A stretch of DNA of 64,000 nucleotides from Trinickia sp. Y13 (GCF_029522115.1 NZ_JAKWFK010000005.1:1-64000); one strand, 5' to 3'. Positions 43,510 to 53,197 are shown, counted from the stretch's first letter. Translations and numbers: made by a program. The notes: generated by a model not told the origin, from the letters alone.

Positions 43510-45285
43510 ATGTTGCAATCTAAAAATCTCTCCGAGGTTCTCTCTCTTGCCGAAGTCCTGACGTTGGCCGATGCGAAGACCTTTGCGCGTGGCAAGGCCT
43601 ATTTCCACGATGGCGCAGTCTCTTGCCTCGGAGAGTGCGACGGCGCGGTTCACGCCAACGTAACCGGCACGCATCGTTATCGGGTCGAGTTCGCCGTCGA
43701 TGGCGATGGCGAGCTAGCGTACGACTGCACGTGTCCAGTGGGCAACGACGGATTGTTCTGCAAACATGCTGTCGCTGTCGCGCTCTCGTGGCTGGAGAAC
43801 TCTGGCGAAGAGGTGTTCCATGCCCAGGAGGCGGCCCCCGAGAAGCCCCGCAAAAAGAGGACAACCTACGAGGAAACGATTCGCGAATATGTTGCGACGC
43901 TGGACAAGGATGCACTTCAGGCATGGTTGCTCGAAGCCATCGAACGCGATCTGACGCTACGCGATAAGCTGTTGTTCGCCGCGCGAGCCGCAGGAGCATC
44001 CGATTTGCCCAGCATGAAGGCCGCCGTCAGGCAGGCGTCTCGCATTTCCCGACCACTGGGATGGCGCGAGGCGGGCGCATACGGCGATGGCCTAATGTCG
44101 CTGGCGGGCATGCTGCGCCAGAGGCTGTCCGGGCCTCAAGCTGCACAGGTGGTCGAACTGTCGGAGCTGGCAATTGCGGGCGCCGAAACGAGCCTCGAAC
44201 AGATTGACGACTCCGGTGGAGAGGTGATGCCGGCGATTCTCGAGCTGGCATCTGTCCACCTCGACGCCTGCAAGTTGACCGGACCGGATCCGGTGAAGCT
44301 TGCGGAGCGGCTCTTCCGCTTCCAGACGGAAGGCAAGTGGGACACCTTCTATAACGTCCTGCCGGCGTATGCGGGGCCGCTGGGAACGGATGGATTGCGC
44401 CGCTATCGCGAACTCGCCAACGGGGCGTGGGAAGGGCTGCCCGCGCTTGCGCCTGGCCAAGAAGTCCGACGGTCGTACGACTCGCCGCGCATGCAGCTCG
44501 AACATGCGATGGGGGCGCTGGCCGAACTCGACGGAGACGTTGATGCGTTGATTCGCATTCGCGCCAAGGACCTATCGAGTCCGTACCGCTTTCTGCTGAT
44601 AGCGGAGCTCTGTGTGAAGCACGAACGTGCGGACGAGGGGCTCGCGTGGGCCGAGCGCGGCATCAAAGAATCCGAGAAGAGCTTTGACCAGCGCCTGCTC
44701 GATTTCTGCATCGACGCGTATCTGCGTCGCGGTGAGTTCGACAAGGCCGATGCGTTCGCGTGGCACCGCTTCGAAATCCGTCCCACAGCCGAGGCGTTTC
44801 CCGCCTTGATGAAGGTTGCTGCGGCCACTGGCAGGTATGACCAGACACGGGAGCGCGCTCTCACGCACCTCTGGGCCCTCGTCACGGAAGAGGAGGCAGT
44901 CGCAAAATCGAAGCGCGATGCCTGGCAGCGATCGACACGGACCGAACTGGTCAGAATCTTTCTTGCTGGAAAAGAGAACGACAGCGCATGGGAAACGTTT
45001 ACCGGCGGCTCTGTCGCAACACAGCTATGGCCGGAAATGGCGGCTGCCCGTGGCAAGACCCATCCTCGCGACGCTATTGCCCTCTATCATCGGCTGCTGC
45101 CGCTCGCCGCCGAGAACGGTACGCGCAACGCGCGATATGACGAGGCGTTTGAAATCGTGCGGGCCATCGGCACGCTGAGGGCGAGGCTGACCGAACATGC
45201 CGAGTTCTCCCGCGAGCTCGAGGAGATTCGGGCGGCGTATCGCGCGAAGCGAAATTTCATCAAGCTGTTGGGCAAACTGTCCTGA
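43510..45285 (+). CDS. SWIM zinc-finger protein
   Basis: A 591-residue cytoplasmic protein. An N-terminal SWIM zinc finger (CxCx(n)CxH in 'DCTCPVGNDGLFCKHAVAVAL', about residues 78-98) precedes a long helical region that probably forms TPR-like or DUF6880-type repeats. SWIM domains bind DNA or proteins; no enzymatic domain such as a SNF2 helicase is fused here. The ATG at 43510 starts the conserved part ('LQSKNLSEVLSLAEV'); the frame is open 48 codons upstream without homology. Function unknown. Confidence 0.78.
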   Translation: MLQSKNLSEVLSLAEVLTLADAKTFARGKAYFHDGAVSCLGECDGAVHANVTGTHRYRVEFAVDGDGELAYDCTCPVGNDGLFCKHAVAVALSWLENSGEEVFHAQEAAPEKPRKKRTTYEETIREYVATLDKDALQAWLLEAIERDLTLRDKLLFAARAAGASDLPSMKAAVRQASRISRPLGWREAGAYGDGLMSLAGMLRQRLSGPQAAQVVELSELAIAGAETSLEQIDDSGGEVMPAILELASVHLDACKLTGPDPVKLAERLFRFQTEGKWDTFYNVLPAYAGPLGTDGLRRYRELANGAWEGLPALAPGQEVRRSYDSPRMQLEHAMGALAELDGDVDALIRIRAKDLSSPYRFLLIAELCVKHERADEGLAWAERGIKESEKSFDQRLLDFCIDAYLRRGEFDKADAFAWHRFEIRPTAEAFPALMKVAAATGRYDQTRERALTHLWALVTEEEAVAKSKRDAWQRSTRTELVRIFLAGKENDSAWETFTGGSVATQLWPEMAAARGKTHPRDAIALYHRLLPLAAENGTRNARYDEAFEIVRAIGTLRARLTEHAEFSRELEEIRAAYRAKRNFIKLLGKLS

Positions 45286-45496
45286 AGCCAGCAGCATCGT
45301 AATCGTCCGTCATCGAAACGGGCGAGGGGATCGCGTGTCGTGGCCAAATCCCGAGCACGGCGCTGCAGCCGCGTGTGCCAGTCGGTAGACTCTGCGTCAT
45401 GCCTTACCATGCGTCGTACCTGATCGCCCGAGCACGTGCCGCTCAACGGCGCGATCGAATTGCTTCCCCATACGACGAACCTACGAGGATTCGACA

Positions 45497-46549
45497 ATGC
45501 CCCGACTCGCTCTATTGCGCCGAGCCCCACCGTTCCTGCATGTAATCGGTTTGACGGTGCTAACGGCGCTGCCGCTGGTATGCCGTGCGGCTGGGTTTGA
45601 TTGCGCGAAGGCCGCTTCGCCGACGGAGAAAGCGATCTGCGCCACCCCTGTGCTTTCGCAGTTCGATAGTGAACTCGCGAGTGCTTGGAAGGCCTCGTTG
45701 GTGCAGAGCCAGAATGGCTCTGGGCTCAAACGCGCGCAGCAGCAATGGCTACGTTTGCGCAACGCCTGCGGCGACGACAAGTCATGCATCGCCGACCGAT
45801 ATAAGGAAAGGTTGGCGGCGCTGGCGGGGACCCCGCTTGCCCAGGACAGGTGGGAGCAGACGTGGACGTTAAACAGCGGCAACCCGACGCAAGGCGGCAC
45901 GCTGACTTTCTCCGGCGCGGCGCCCCATTTGCATTTTTCGATCTCCGCATACGATGGGGCGCATACCGGCGAGAACGAAGGTGACATCACCGTGCATGGT
46001 GAAACGGCGGACTATCGCGACGCCCAGGGATGCAAGCTGACCTTCGCTCGCCGCAACGAAAGCATCGACGTGAAGGAGGCGAGCGGTCCAGAAACCTGCG
46101 GTGAGGGGATGGGCGTGTCCTTTGGCGGCAGATACGTCACCTTTGCCGCGATGAACGCGAAGCCGTCGGCAGATCTCGTCAGCCTTCATGTACTTGGCGA
46201 TCGTAAGGCGGATGACGCGGCGCATGCGCTGCTCGGCGGCGACTACGATGCATTGGTATCGACGATCAATCTTCGCAGCGATGCAGCCGACTTGGATCAT
46301 CTGGGCACGAAGGTGCAGCAGTTCTTCGTGCGCGGTCTTGCAAACACCAATGCATCGATCGTGATGAGTCGCGACGGCGAGTTTTGGATCGGTCTGCTGG
46401 TCTTCGACGGCAACGACAAGGTGCGGATGCGGTACTACACGAACGTGGCCGCTTGGAACAAGAAGGTGCCGAACACCATTCTCGCGTGGCGTAATCAGAT
46501 CGACCGCGGTATGCCGATCGATATCATCACTCGATGCCCGTCTTGCTGA
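45497..46549 (+). CDS. Exported LprI/DUF1311-domain protein
   Basis: A 350-residue exported protein. After a signal peptide (hydrophobic 'VIGLTVLTALPLVCRA'), residues about 35-115 form an LprI-like lysozyme-inhibitor domain with four cysteines ('FDCAKAASPTEKAICATP' and 'RNACGDDKSCIADRYKERL'). The C-terminal 230 residues are unrecognised and may be a periplasmic sensor or binding region. It may protect against lysozyme or bind another envelope ligand. Confidence 0.75.
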   Translation: MPRLALLRRAPPFLHVIGLTVLTALPLVCRAAGFDCAKAASPTEKAICATPVLSQFDSELASAWKASLVQSQNGSGLKRAQQQWLRLRNACGDDKSCIADRYKERLAALAGTPLAQDRWEQTWTLNSGNPTQGGTLTFSGAAPHLHFSISAYDGAHTGENEGDITVHGETADYRDAQGCKLTFARRNESIDVKEASGPETCGEGMGVSFGGRYVTFAAMNAKPSADLVSLHVLGDRKADDAAHALLGGDYDALVSTINLRSDAADLDHLGTKVQQFFVRGLANTNASIVMSRDGEFWIGLLVFDGNDKVRMRYYTNVAAWNKKVPNTILAWRNQIDRGMPIDIITRCPSC

Positions 46550-46622
46550 CTTTCTGTGCCGTCGCGAGGGGGGATTTGTTGAAGCCCCAAGACCTGGGGC
46601 AGGCGTAACCCACCCCCGACGC

Positions 46623-47522
46623 TTACGCCGCCTCCCTCGCATAACGCGCTTCGTTCAAATCGGAGATGAGCGTTGGGCCCGTCGGCTTCCAACCCAAACG
46701 CGCCTGCGTCAGCGCACTCGATGCAGGCATGTCGAGTGCGGCGAACATCGCCATCCATCCGAAATACGCTTGCGCCTCCTCTCGCGCAATCGAGACGACC
46801 GGCACGTTCAATCCGCGCCCCAATGCCTCGGCGATTTCTCGCGCGCTGATGCCTTCTTCACCAACGGCGTGATAGCGCACGCCGCGCTCGGCTTTCTCGA
46901 TGGCGAGCCGGTACAGCCGAACGACATCGGACAAATGCCCGGCGGGCCAGCGATTGAGGCCGTCTTCCACATAGGCGGACACGCCTTTCTCGCGCACGAT
47001 CTCGATGAGCGGCGTAATGAGGCCCTGCCTGAAGGGGTTATGCACTTGCGGCAGGCGCATCACGGATACATTGACGCCCGCCTCGAGCAGCGCATTGCCG
47101 GCCAGCTCCGATACGATGCGCGGATTCCGGTGCGCGGTGTTGAACACGTCCTCGCTGGCCGGTTGCCCATCGTCGCGGCTGCCGGCGCCCGTGCCGGACG
47201 TCAAAAGAAGAGGGCGATCGGATCCAACCAACGCCGAGCCCAAGGCTGCAATCGCGCGCCTGTCTTTTTCGCAGTTGTCGACGAAGCGCGAGAAATCGTG
47301 GTCGAACGCGAGATGAATGACGGCGTCCGCCTTTTCCGCGCCGCGACGCAAGCTGTCGGGGTCTTCGAGCGTGCCGCGATGAATCTCGGCGCCCGCCGCG
47401 GCCAACGCCTGCGCGCCTGAATCGGAGCGCGTCATGCCGATGACCTCGTGACCCGCCCCGATCAATTCGGGAACGAGAGCCGAGCCGATGAAGCCGGTTG
47501 CGCCTGTCAGAAAGATTCGCAT
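46623..47522 (-). CDS. NAD(P)-dependent SDR / epimerase-like oxidoreductase
   Basis: A 299-residue atypical extended SDR: 'IFLTGATGFIGSALVPELIGAGHEVIGMTRSD' binds NAD(P), and 'LLLTSGTGAG' is near the usual Ser position. The canonical YxxxK is not obvious, which is common in this subgroup. It is divergent from an MmyB-type regulator gene 98 bp away, a widespread pairing in which the regulator represses the dehydrogenase. CAGGAG precedes the ATG. Confidence 0.85.
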   Translation of the reverse strand: MRIFLTGATGFIGSALVPELIGAGHEVIGMTRSDSGAQALAAAGAEIHRGTLEDPDSLRRGAEKADAVIHLAFDHDFSRFVDNCEKDRRAIAALGSALVGSDRPLLLTSGTGAGSRDDGQPASEDVFNTAHRNPRIVSELAGNALLEAGVNVSVMRLPQVHNPFRQGLITPLIEIVREKGVSAYVEDGLNRWPAGHLSDVVRLYRLAIEKAERGVRYHAVGEEGISAREIAEALGRGLNVPVVSIAREEAQAYFGWMAMFAALDMPASSALTQARLGWKPTGPTLISDLNEARYAREAA

Positions 47523-47620
47523 CGTAAAGTCTCCTGGGTAATCACCCGGCCACTATGCGATCATTCGATATCCTGTTGAAGTAGTGACCTTATCCTGGTA
47601 AACCGGCTAACAGGCTTGTC

Positions 47621-48496
47621 ATGTCAGCGAACGTCGCCCCCACCCTTGGAGAATTTTTGCGCAGCCGCCGCACGCGGCTCGATCCGGCCAGCTTCGGTTT
47701 TTCCGGCCGCAGGCGCACGCCCGGATTGCGCAGAGAAGAAGTGGCCCAACGTGCGAACATCAGCGCCGCCTGGTACACGTGGCTCGAACAAGGCCGGGGC
47801 GGCGCGCCTTCCGCGGAGGTGTTGGAGCGCATCGGCGCGGCGCTGATGTTGACGGATACGGAGCGTGAGCACCTCTTCATGCTGGGCCTCGGCAGGCCCC
47901 CTGAAGTTCGCTATCGCGCGGTAGCGGGTGTGAACCCGCGGTTGCAACGGGTGTTGGATTCGCTTGACGCGAGCCCAGCGATCATCAAGACCGCGACCTG
48001 GAACGTCGTGGCGTGGAATCGCGCCGCGGCGCTCGTGCTCACGGACTACGCCGCTTTGCCGCCCGGTGAACGCAACATCCTGCGGTTCCTGTTCGGCAAC
48101 CCGGCCGTGCGCGCGAGACAGCACGATTGGGAGAGCGTCGCGCGCTTCGTCGTCGGGACGTTTCGCGCCGACGTGGCGCGCGCGGGGCTCGCCACCGAGG
48201 TGGGTGATCTCGTCGAAGATCTGTGCCGCACCAGCGCGGATTTCGAGCGCATGTGGCGCGAGAATCATGTGCTGAGCCACGGTGAAGGAGAGAACGTGAA
48301 GCGTTTGCTGCATCCGGAGTTGGGCACCGTCGAGATGGAGTATTCGCTGTTCGCCGTCGATGGCCGGCCCGACCTGAGCATGCTCGTGTACACGCCGTTG
48401 CAGCCGCACACCGCGGAGCGTATCCGCGCGATGTTGCGCGCGCCCGCCATCGATGGCGCTGCCCTCAAGGCGCGGGGGGAGACACATGGCGATTAA
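47621..48496 (+). CDS. XRE-family regulator with MmyB-like ligand-binding domain
   Basis: A 291-residue regulator. The N-terminal HTH_31-type domain ('LGEFLRSRRTRLDP...RRTPGLRREEVAQRANISAAWYTWLEQGRG') is followed by a PAS-like MmyB domain ('NVVAWNRAAALVLTDYA', 'HPELGTVEMEYSLFAVDGRPDLSMLVYTPL'). Such proteins bind a fatty-acid-like ligand and repress an adjacent divergent oxidoreductase gene, here at 46623-47522. Its end overlaps the next LysR gene by 11 bp. Confidence 0.87.
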   Translation: MSANVAPTLGEFLRSRRTRLDPASFGFSGRRRTPGLRREEVAQRANISAAWYTWLEQGRGGAPSAEVLERIGAALMLTDTEREHLFMLGLGRPPEVRYRAVAGVNPRLQRVLDSLDASPAIIKTATWNVVAWNRAAALVLTDYAALPPGERNILRFLFGNPAVRARQHDWESVARFVVGTFRADVARAGLATEVGDLVEDLCRTSADFERMWRENHVLSHGEGENVKRLLHPELGTVEMEYSLFAVDGRPDLSMLVYTPLQPHTAERIRAMLRAPAIDGAALKARGETHGD

Positions 48497-49409
48497 CTTC
48501 GATTTGAACGACTTGCAGGCGTTTCGCGCGGTGGCGGAGTTGGGCAGCTTCCGCAAGGCGGCCGAGGCGGTCAACATTTCCCAGCCGGCGCTGAGCCGCC
48601 GCATCGACAAGCTCGAGGAGGCGCTCGGCGTGCGTCTGTTCGAGCGGACCACGCGTAGCGTCACGCTCACCACGATCGGCCGCGTGTTTGCGCCGAGTGC
48701 CGAGCAGTTGCTCGACGATCTCGATGTCGCGCTGCTCGGCATCCGCGACGTTTCATCGAGCCGTCTTGGGCATGTGACGATTTCTTGCGTGCCGTCGGTG
48801 GCCTATTACTTTTTGCCGAACGTCATTGCGAATTATCGGCGGCGTTTTCCGCGCATCAGGGTCAGGCTGCTCGATGCGAGCGCGAACGAGGTGCTTGGCG
48901 CGGTGATCAGCGGCGAGGCCGATTTCGGTGTGAGCTTCATAGGTAGCCAGGAGCCGGAGATCGAGTTCAAGCTGCTGCTGCAGGACCGGTTCGTTGCCGC
49001 TTGCCGCCGCGACCATCCTCTGGCCCGCAAGAAGCGCGTGACTTGGAGCGAGCTATACGAGCACGAGTACGTATCGGTGGGTAAAACTTCCGGCAACCGC
49101 CTGTTGCTCGACCAAGCGCTGTCGGCCGTGGCGCCCAGTGCGCCGAGCGTCTGCGAGACGCGGCACGTCACGACCATGCTCGGCTTGGTCGAAGCGGGGC
49201 TCGGCGTGGCCGCCGTGCCGTCGATGGCCATGCCCGGTGCGAACCATCCCATTCTGACGAGCGTGCCGCTCGTCGAACCGGTGGTGAAGCGGCGCGTCGG
49301 AATCGTCAGACGCCGTGGCCGCCAGCTCACGCCGGCCGCTCAGGAGTTTCATCGAATGATGGTGGGCGCCAAGCGCGGCGGCATGACGAGCGGCGATGCG
49401 CCGGAGTAG
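48486..49409 (+). CDS. LysR-family regulator
   Basis: A 307-residue LysR regulator with HTH 'LQAFRAVAELGSFRKAAEAVNISQPALSRRIDKLEE' and an effector domain related to the CysB/CynR-like group. The ATG at 48486 follows GGGGGAG and overlaps the MmyB-type gene; an upstream in-frame ATG at 48453 is less likely. It faces the ModA-like and MHS genes, which run convergently. Confidence 0.85.
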   Translation: MAINFDLNDLQAFRAVAELGSFRKAAEAVNISQPALSRRIDKLEEALGVRLFERTTRSVTLTTIGRVFAPSAEQLLDDLDVALLGIRDVSSSRLGHVTISCVPSVAYYFLPNVIANYRRRFPRIRVRLLDASANEVLGAVISGEADFGVSFIGSQEPEIEFKLLLQDRFVAACRRDHPLARKKRVTWSELYEHEYVSVGKTSGNRLLLDQALSAVAPSAPSVCETRHVTTMLGLVEAGLGVAAVPSMAMPGANHPILTSVPLVEPVVKRRVGIVRRRGRQLTPAAQEFHRMMVGAKRGGMTSGDAPE

Positions 49410-49436
49410 CGCGGCAAGCCGCCGTTCCAGTTTGCA

Positions 49437-50219
49437 TCATCGAGTCGAAACCGAATCGAGTCCGGTCGACTTCACTTCGCTTTGCACGCCGGGTGAAGCG
49501 AGGTAGTCGAGCAACGCTTTCGCTTCCTTCGGATGCTGCGCGTGGACCGGAATGCCGGCGGCGAACCGCGTGACCGATTGCAGCGACTCCGGAATCTTGC
49601 CGACGAAGGCCGCTCCCTTGACGGGCAACAACTCACTCACCTGCTGGAAGCCGATTTCGTAGTCGCCGTTGGCCACCACCGATGCCACGGGTATTCGCGG
49701 AATCATCTTCGCCTTCGACTTGACTTGATCTTCGATGCCGAGTTTCTTGAACAACTCCCGCTCGATATAGACGCCGCTCGCACTATCCGAGTAGGCGATC
49801 GACTTGGCATGCAGCAGCGTCTGCCGCAGGCCTTCCACCGTGCTGATGTCGGGCTTCGCGGCGCCTTCGCGCACGACCATGCCGATACGCGAATCGGCCA
49901 GCTCCACGCGCGATGAGGGGATCACCTCGCCCTTGCGGATCAACGCGTCCAGCGCGTACCCAACCATGATGACGGCGTCCGCAGGCTCACCGCGTTCGAG
50001 CCGGTTGGGGATGGCTTCGGGCGATTTCCCCATCGACGGGCCGAGCGCAGTTTCGAGCGTGTCACCTGTCGCCGATGCGAACTTTGGGCCGAGCACCTTA
50101 TACGCGGCCGTGAAGCCACCGGAGGTGATGACATGGAGGTCGGCGGCATGCACGTTCGTCGCAGCGGCCGAGCCGGCGACAAGCGCCGCCGCGCAGAGTT
50201 TGAGCAGCAGGTTTCTCAT
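49437..50219 (-). CDS. ModA-like periplasmic substrate-binding protein
   Basis: A 260-residue protein with a signal peptide (cut near 'VHA-ADLHV') and a type II periplasmic binding fold related to molybdate-binding ModA ('ADLHVITSGGFTAAYKVLGPKF', 'YSDSASGVYIERELFKKLGIED'). It is not accompanied by ModB/ModC genes but by an MHS-type MFS carrier. It may therefore be an orphan solute receptor for an organic acid rather than molybdate. Confidence 0.78.
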   Translation of the reverse strand: MRNLLLKLCAAALVAGSAAATNVHAADLHVITSGGFTAAYKVLGPKFASATGDTLETALGPSMGKSPEAIPNRLERGEPADAVIMVGYALDALIRKGEVIPSSRVELADSRIGMVVREGAAKPDISTVEGLRQTLLHAKSIAYSDSASGVYIERELFKKLGIEDQVKSKAKMIPRIPVASVVANGDYEIGFQQVSELLPVKGAAFVGKIPESLQSVTRFAAGIPVHAQHPKEAKALLDYLASPGVQSEVKSTGLDSVSTR

Positions 50220-50274
50220 GATCGAGGTCGTGTGGAATTTGGGGCGTTCGGATTTAGGCCGAACAAGATGCCGC

Positions 50275-51573
50275 TCAATGCGCCGGTGTCAGCGTTGCCG
50301 CGCGGCGGCGATAGAGTGCGAACGTGGAGGCAAGCGCGCAAGCCGCGGCGAAGCTCATCCAGTAGCCGGGTGCGGCTTTGTCGCCCGTCATGTGAATGAG
50401 CGCCGTCGAGATCGCCGGCGTGAAGCCGCCGAATACGGCCGTCGCGAGGCTGTAGGCGAGCGAGAAGCCCGCCACGCGCACCTGTGCCGGCATCACTTCC
50501 GCCAGCGCAACGATCATCGCGCCGTTATAGACGCCGTACATGAACGATAGCCAAAGCAGGACCAGCAGCATGTTGACGAAGCTCGGCGCATGAGCGAGCA
50601 GCGACAGCGCCGGGTATGCCGTGGCAATGTTGAGCAGCGTCATGGCGACGAGCAGCGGCCGGCGGCCGATCTTGTCGGAGAGGGCGCCGCCGATCGGGAG
50701 CCATACGAAGTTCGACACCGCGACACAGAGCGTGACGAGCAAGCTATCGGCGGTGCTCAAGTGCAGAACCGTCTTGCCGAACGTCGGCGCATAGACCGTG
50801 ATGAGATAGAAGCTCGCGGTGGTCATCGCCACTAGCATCATTCCGGCGATCACGACTGCCCAGTTCTCCACCAGCGTCCGGAACACTTCATTCATGCTCG
50901 GCCGGTGCGTGCGCGCGTTGAACTCCTGCGTTTCCTGCAGATTGCGTCGCAGCACGAAGATGATCGGCACGATCATGCAGCCGACGAAGAAGGGCACCCG
51001 CCATCCCCACGCCGCGATGGCCGCTGCGTCCAGCGATCGATTCAGCGCAAAGCCGAGGGCTGCGGCCACGACGATCGAAATCTGCTGGCTTGCCGATTGC
51101 CAGCTCGTGAAGAAACCTTTGCGGCCGGGCGTGGCCATTTCGGCAAGATACACCGACACGCCGCCGAGCTCCGCTCCCGCTGAGAAGCCCTGCAGAAGCC
51201 GGCCGATCAGCACGAGCGCGGGCGCCAGAAGGCCGATCGTGGCGTAACCCGGCACGAACGCGATCAGGACGGTGCCGCTCGCCATGATGGAGAGCGTGAC
51301 GATGAGACCTTTGCGGCGGCCGACGTCGTCGATGTACGCGCCGAGCACGATCGCGCCGAGCGGGCGCATCAGGAAACCGGCGCCAAAGACGGCGAACGTC
51401 ATCATCAACGCCGCGAAATCGCTTCCCGCCGGGAAAAAGACGTGGGCGATTTGGGTCGCATAGAATCCGAACAGAAAGAAATCGAACTGCTCCAGGAAAT
51501 TCCCGGCTGTGACGCGAAAGACCGTTGCGGCCTTCGAGCGCGCGGACGAAGCGGTAGAGGGGGCGGGGTGCAT
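50275..51573 (-). CDS. MHS-type MFS transporter (citrate/tricarballylate-like)
   Basis: A 432-residue MFS carrier of the metabolite:H+ symporter family. It has '[22 protein letters not shown]' in helix 1, '[28 protein letters not shown]' with the RxxGRR-like loop, and '[24 protein letters not shown]'. Relatives carry citrate, tricarballylate or other di/tricarboxylates with protons. The ATG at 51573 has AGGAG upstream. It precedes the ModA-like gene in the same direction. Confidence 0.87.
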   Translation of the reverse strand: MHPAPSTASSARSKAATVFRVTAGNFLEQFDFFLFGFYATQIAHVFFPAGSDFAALMMTFAVFGAGFLMRPLGAIVLGAYIDDVGRRKGLIVTLSIMASGTVLIAFVPGYATIGLLAPALVLIGRLLQGFSAGAELGGVSVYLAEMATPGRKGFFTSWQSASQQISIVVAAALGFALNRSLDAAAIAAWGWRVPFFVGCMIVPIIFVLRRNLQETQEFNARTHRPSMNEVFRTLVENWAVVIAGMMLVAMTTASFYLITVYAPTFGKTVLHLSTADSLLVTLCVAVSNFVWLPIGGALSDKIGRRPLLVAMTLLNIATAYPALSLLAHAPSFVNMLLVLLWLSFMYGVYNGAMIVALAEVMPAQVRVAGFSLAYSLATAVFGGFTPAISTALIHMTGDKAAPGYWMSFAAACALASTFALYRRRAATLTPAH

Positions 51574-51676
51574 CGATGTGTCTCCTGAAATCCCGAGAAA
51601 ATGCGGGGAGCCGCTCTTCGTCGTTTCAGGAATGTTCGCCCGCAGCCGGTAAAACGATAAGTGCAATGTTTCGAAC

Positions 51677-51701
51677 GATTGATGTTTTTTAGTTATCAAT
51701 C
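51677..51701. promoter_or_regulatory. Inverted repeat upstream of the MHS transporter gene
   Basis: GATTGAT (51677-51683) and ATCAATC (51695-51701) form a 7-bp dyad across an 11-bp AT-rich spacer, about 100 bp upstream of the transporter start and just after the LysR stop. It could be a LysR-type operator for the transporter or a terminator stem for the LysR gene; I favour an operator. Confidence 0.4.
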
Positions 51702-51707
51702 AAAAAA

Positions 51708-52628
51708 TCATTTTCGCCAGGGCGCGGGGTCCAAGGCTTGTTTCGCGGCTTCCAAAAATACGCGCTGACGAATCGTCAGGCCCTGACGCGTGGGCGTGAG
51801 GGCGATGACCGGCGCGGGTTCGAGCCGCCATGCCTGCAACACGCGCTTGAGCTTTCCCTCCGCGATCAGCCGCGCGCAATCCCATTCCGAGCGCGCGACG
51901 ACGCCCAGGCCGTCCATCGCCCAGTCCCTCACAACGGTGCCATCGTTCGAAGACAACGCGCTGTTCAACCGAACCGTGACGGCTTTGCTGATCCGTTTGC
52001 CCGCGGCATCGTGTTGAGTGAAACGCAGACGGGTCACGTCTTCATCGTTCTCCCGCAAGGTCAGGTAGGCGTGCAGGCTGAGTTCGGAAGGATGCTTGAG
52101 CTTCGACAGGGTGCGCGCGAAGGCGGGGCTCGCACACAAGAAGCGGTCGTTCGGGGCCAAATAATGCCCGACCCACGACGACCCTTTGATGTGGCCGATG
52201 GAAATGACGACGTCCGCACCTGCCGCGGCAGCGAGCGGGCTTTCGACCAAGATGAGCGAAATCGCGAGGTTCGGGTGCGAGCGATATAGGTCGCGAACCA
52301 GCGGCGCGATATATTCGCGACCGAACCCGAACGGCGCCACGACGCGCAGATGCCCGCTCACGCCGCTCGCCTCTCCGGAAATACGGGAAGGAATCGACTC
52401 GATCCGCTCTAGAATGTCGATGGCTTCCTGAACGAGGCGCTGGCCCTCGTCCGTGAGGGAAATCCCCCGCGCCGCACGCGTGGCAAGGCGCACCCCCATG
52501 CGCTCCTCGATGCGCTGAAGCCGCACCGTGACCGCGGGCGGCGTTAGATCCAGCAGCCTCGCGGCCGCGGCAAGCGATTGCGATGCACCGAGCGCGCGGA
52601 GCAGTTGCATGTCTTCCAGTTGAAGCAT
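51708..52628 (-). CDS. LysR-family regulator, proposed activator of the TTAA regulon
   Basis: A 306-residue LysR regulator of the CrgA/DsdC-like branch: 'LLRALGASQSLAAAARLLDLTPPAVTVRLQRIEERMGVRL' is the HTH. Its effector domain includes 'VVISIGHIKGSSWVGHYLAPNDRFLCASPAF'. The start codon ATG (52626-52628) directly abuts the TTAA-N7-TTAA dyad at 52628-52642. The divergent RidA-oxidase operon carries the matching promoter. This supports autoregulation plus activation of that operon and three more copies of the promoter nearby. The assignment is inference. Confidence 0.85.
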   Translation of the reverse strand: MLQLEDMQLLRALGASQSLAAAARLLDLTPPAVTVRLQRIEERMGVRLATRAARGISLTDEGQRLVQEAIDILERIESIPSRISGEASGVSGHLRVVAPFGFGREYIAPLVRDLYRSHPNLAISLILVESPLAAAAGADVVISIGHIKGSSWVGHYLAPNDRFLCASPAFARTLSKLKHPSELSLHAYLTLRENDEDVTRLRFTQHDAAGKRISKAVTVRLNSALSSNDGTVVRDWAMDGLGVVARSEWDCARLIAEGKLKRVLQAWRLEPAPVIALTPTRQGLTIRQRVFLEAAKQALDPAPWRK

Positions 52629-52692
52629 TAAGCACCCGTTAACGATGAATTCATCGAATATTAAACACGGGAAAAATATTTTTTCCTATAGT
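52628..52692 (+). promoter_or_regulatory. TTAA-type promoter 1 (RidA/oxidase/ALDH operon)
   Basis: Half-sites TTAA start at 52628, 52639 and 52661, and TATAGT starts at 52687: steps of 11, 22 and 26 bp. The middle half-site reads TTAACG. With TATAGT as the -10 element, the dyad is centred near -65 and the third site near -35, as in classic LysR-activated promoters. It is about 100 bp upstream of the RidA start and abuts the divergent LysR start codon. Confidence 0.75.
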
Positions 52693-52792
52693 GGCTCACG
52701 CGCTTGACGCCGTACGTTGGCCGCAAAGGCGGCAGCTTGCCGACTTTGCCCAGGCAGCGATCGGCAAATTCCTTACCCTATGAGTGGTCCAC

Positions 52793-53197
52793 ATGGATAA
52801 AACTGAACATAGCGAGCCGTGCCCGCGGACGATCAATCCAGCGGGGCTCGCAACGCCTGGCGGCCACTACAGTCACGTCTCGATTGCGAACGGGATGGTT
52901 TTCGTGTCGGGGCAACTGCCGATCGACTCGACGGGACGCAAACTCACGGACAAACCGTTCGAAGCCCAGGCCGAGCAGGTGTTGGCCAATCTCGCTTCGG
53001 CGCTGGCCGGTGCGGGCACCCACATCGCGAAACTGGCGCAGGTTCGTGTCTATATCGTCGATATCGGGTATTGGGCAGCGTTCAACGAGATTTACGCGCG
53101 GTGGGCGGGCGAGGCGAGACCCGCTCGCGCCATAGTCCCGGTGCCGGCGCTGCATTTTGGTCTGAAGATTGAAGTCGAAGCGGTGGCATTGGTGTAG
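52793..53197 (+). CDS. RidA-family enamine/imine deaminase
   Basis: A 134-residue YjgF/YER057c/UK114 protein ('HYSHVSIANGMVFVSGQLPID', 'QVRVYIVDIGYWAAFNEIYARW', 'PARAIVPVPALHFGLKIEVEAVAL'). The Arg in 'PARAIVPV' is the usual carboxylate-binding residue. RidA proteins hydrolyse reactive enamines and imines made by PLP and flavin enzymes. That fits its place directly before an FAD amine/amino-acid oxidase. It is the first gene of the operon. Confidence 0.88.
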   Translation: MDKTEHSEPCPRTINPAGLATPGGHYSHVSIANGMVFVSGQLPIDSTGRKLTDKPFEAQAEQVLANLASALAGAGTHIAKLAQVRVYIVDIGYWAAFNEIYARWAGEARPARAIVPVPALHFGLKIEVEAVALV

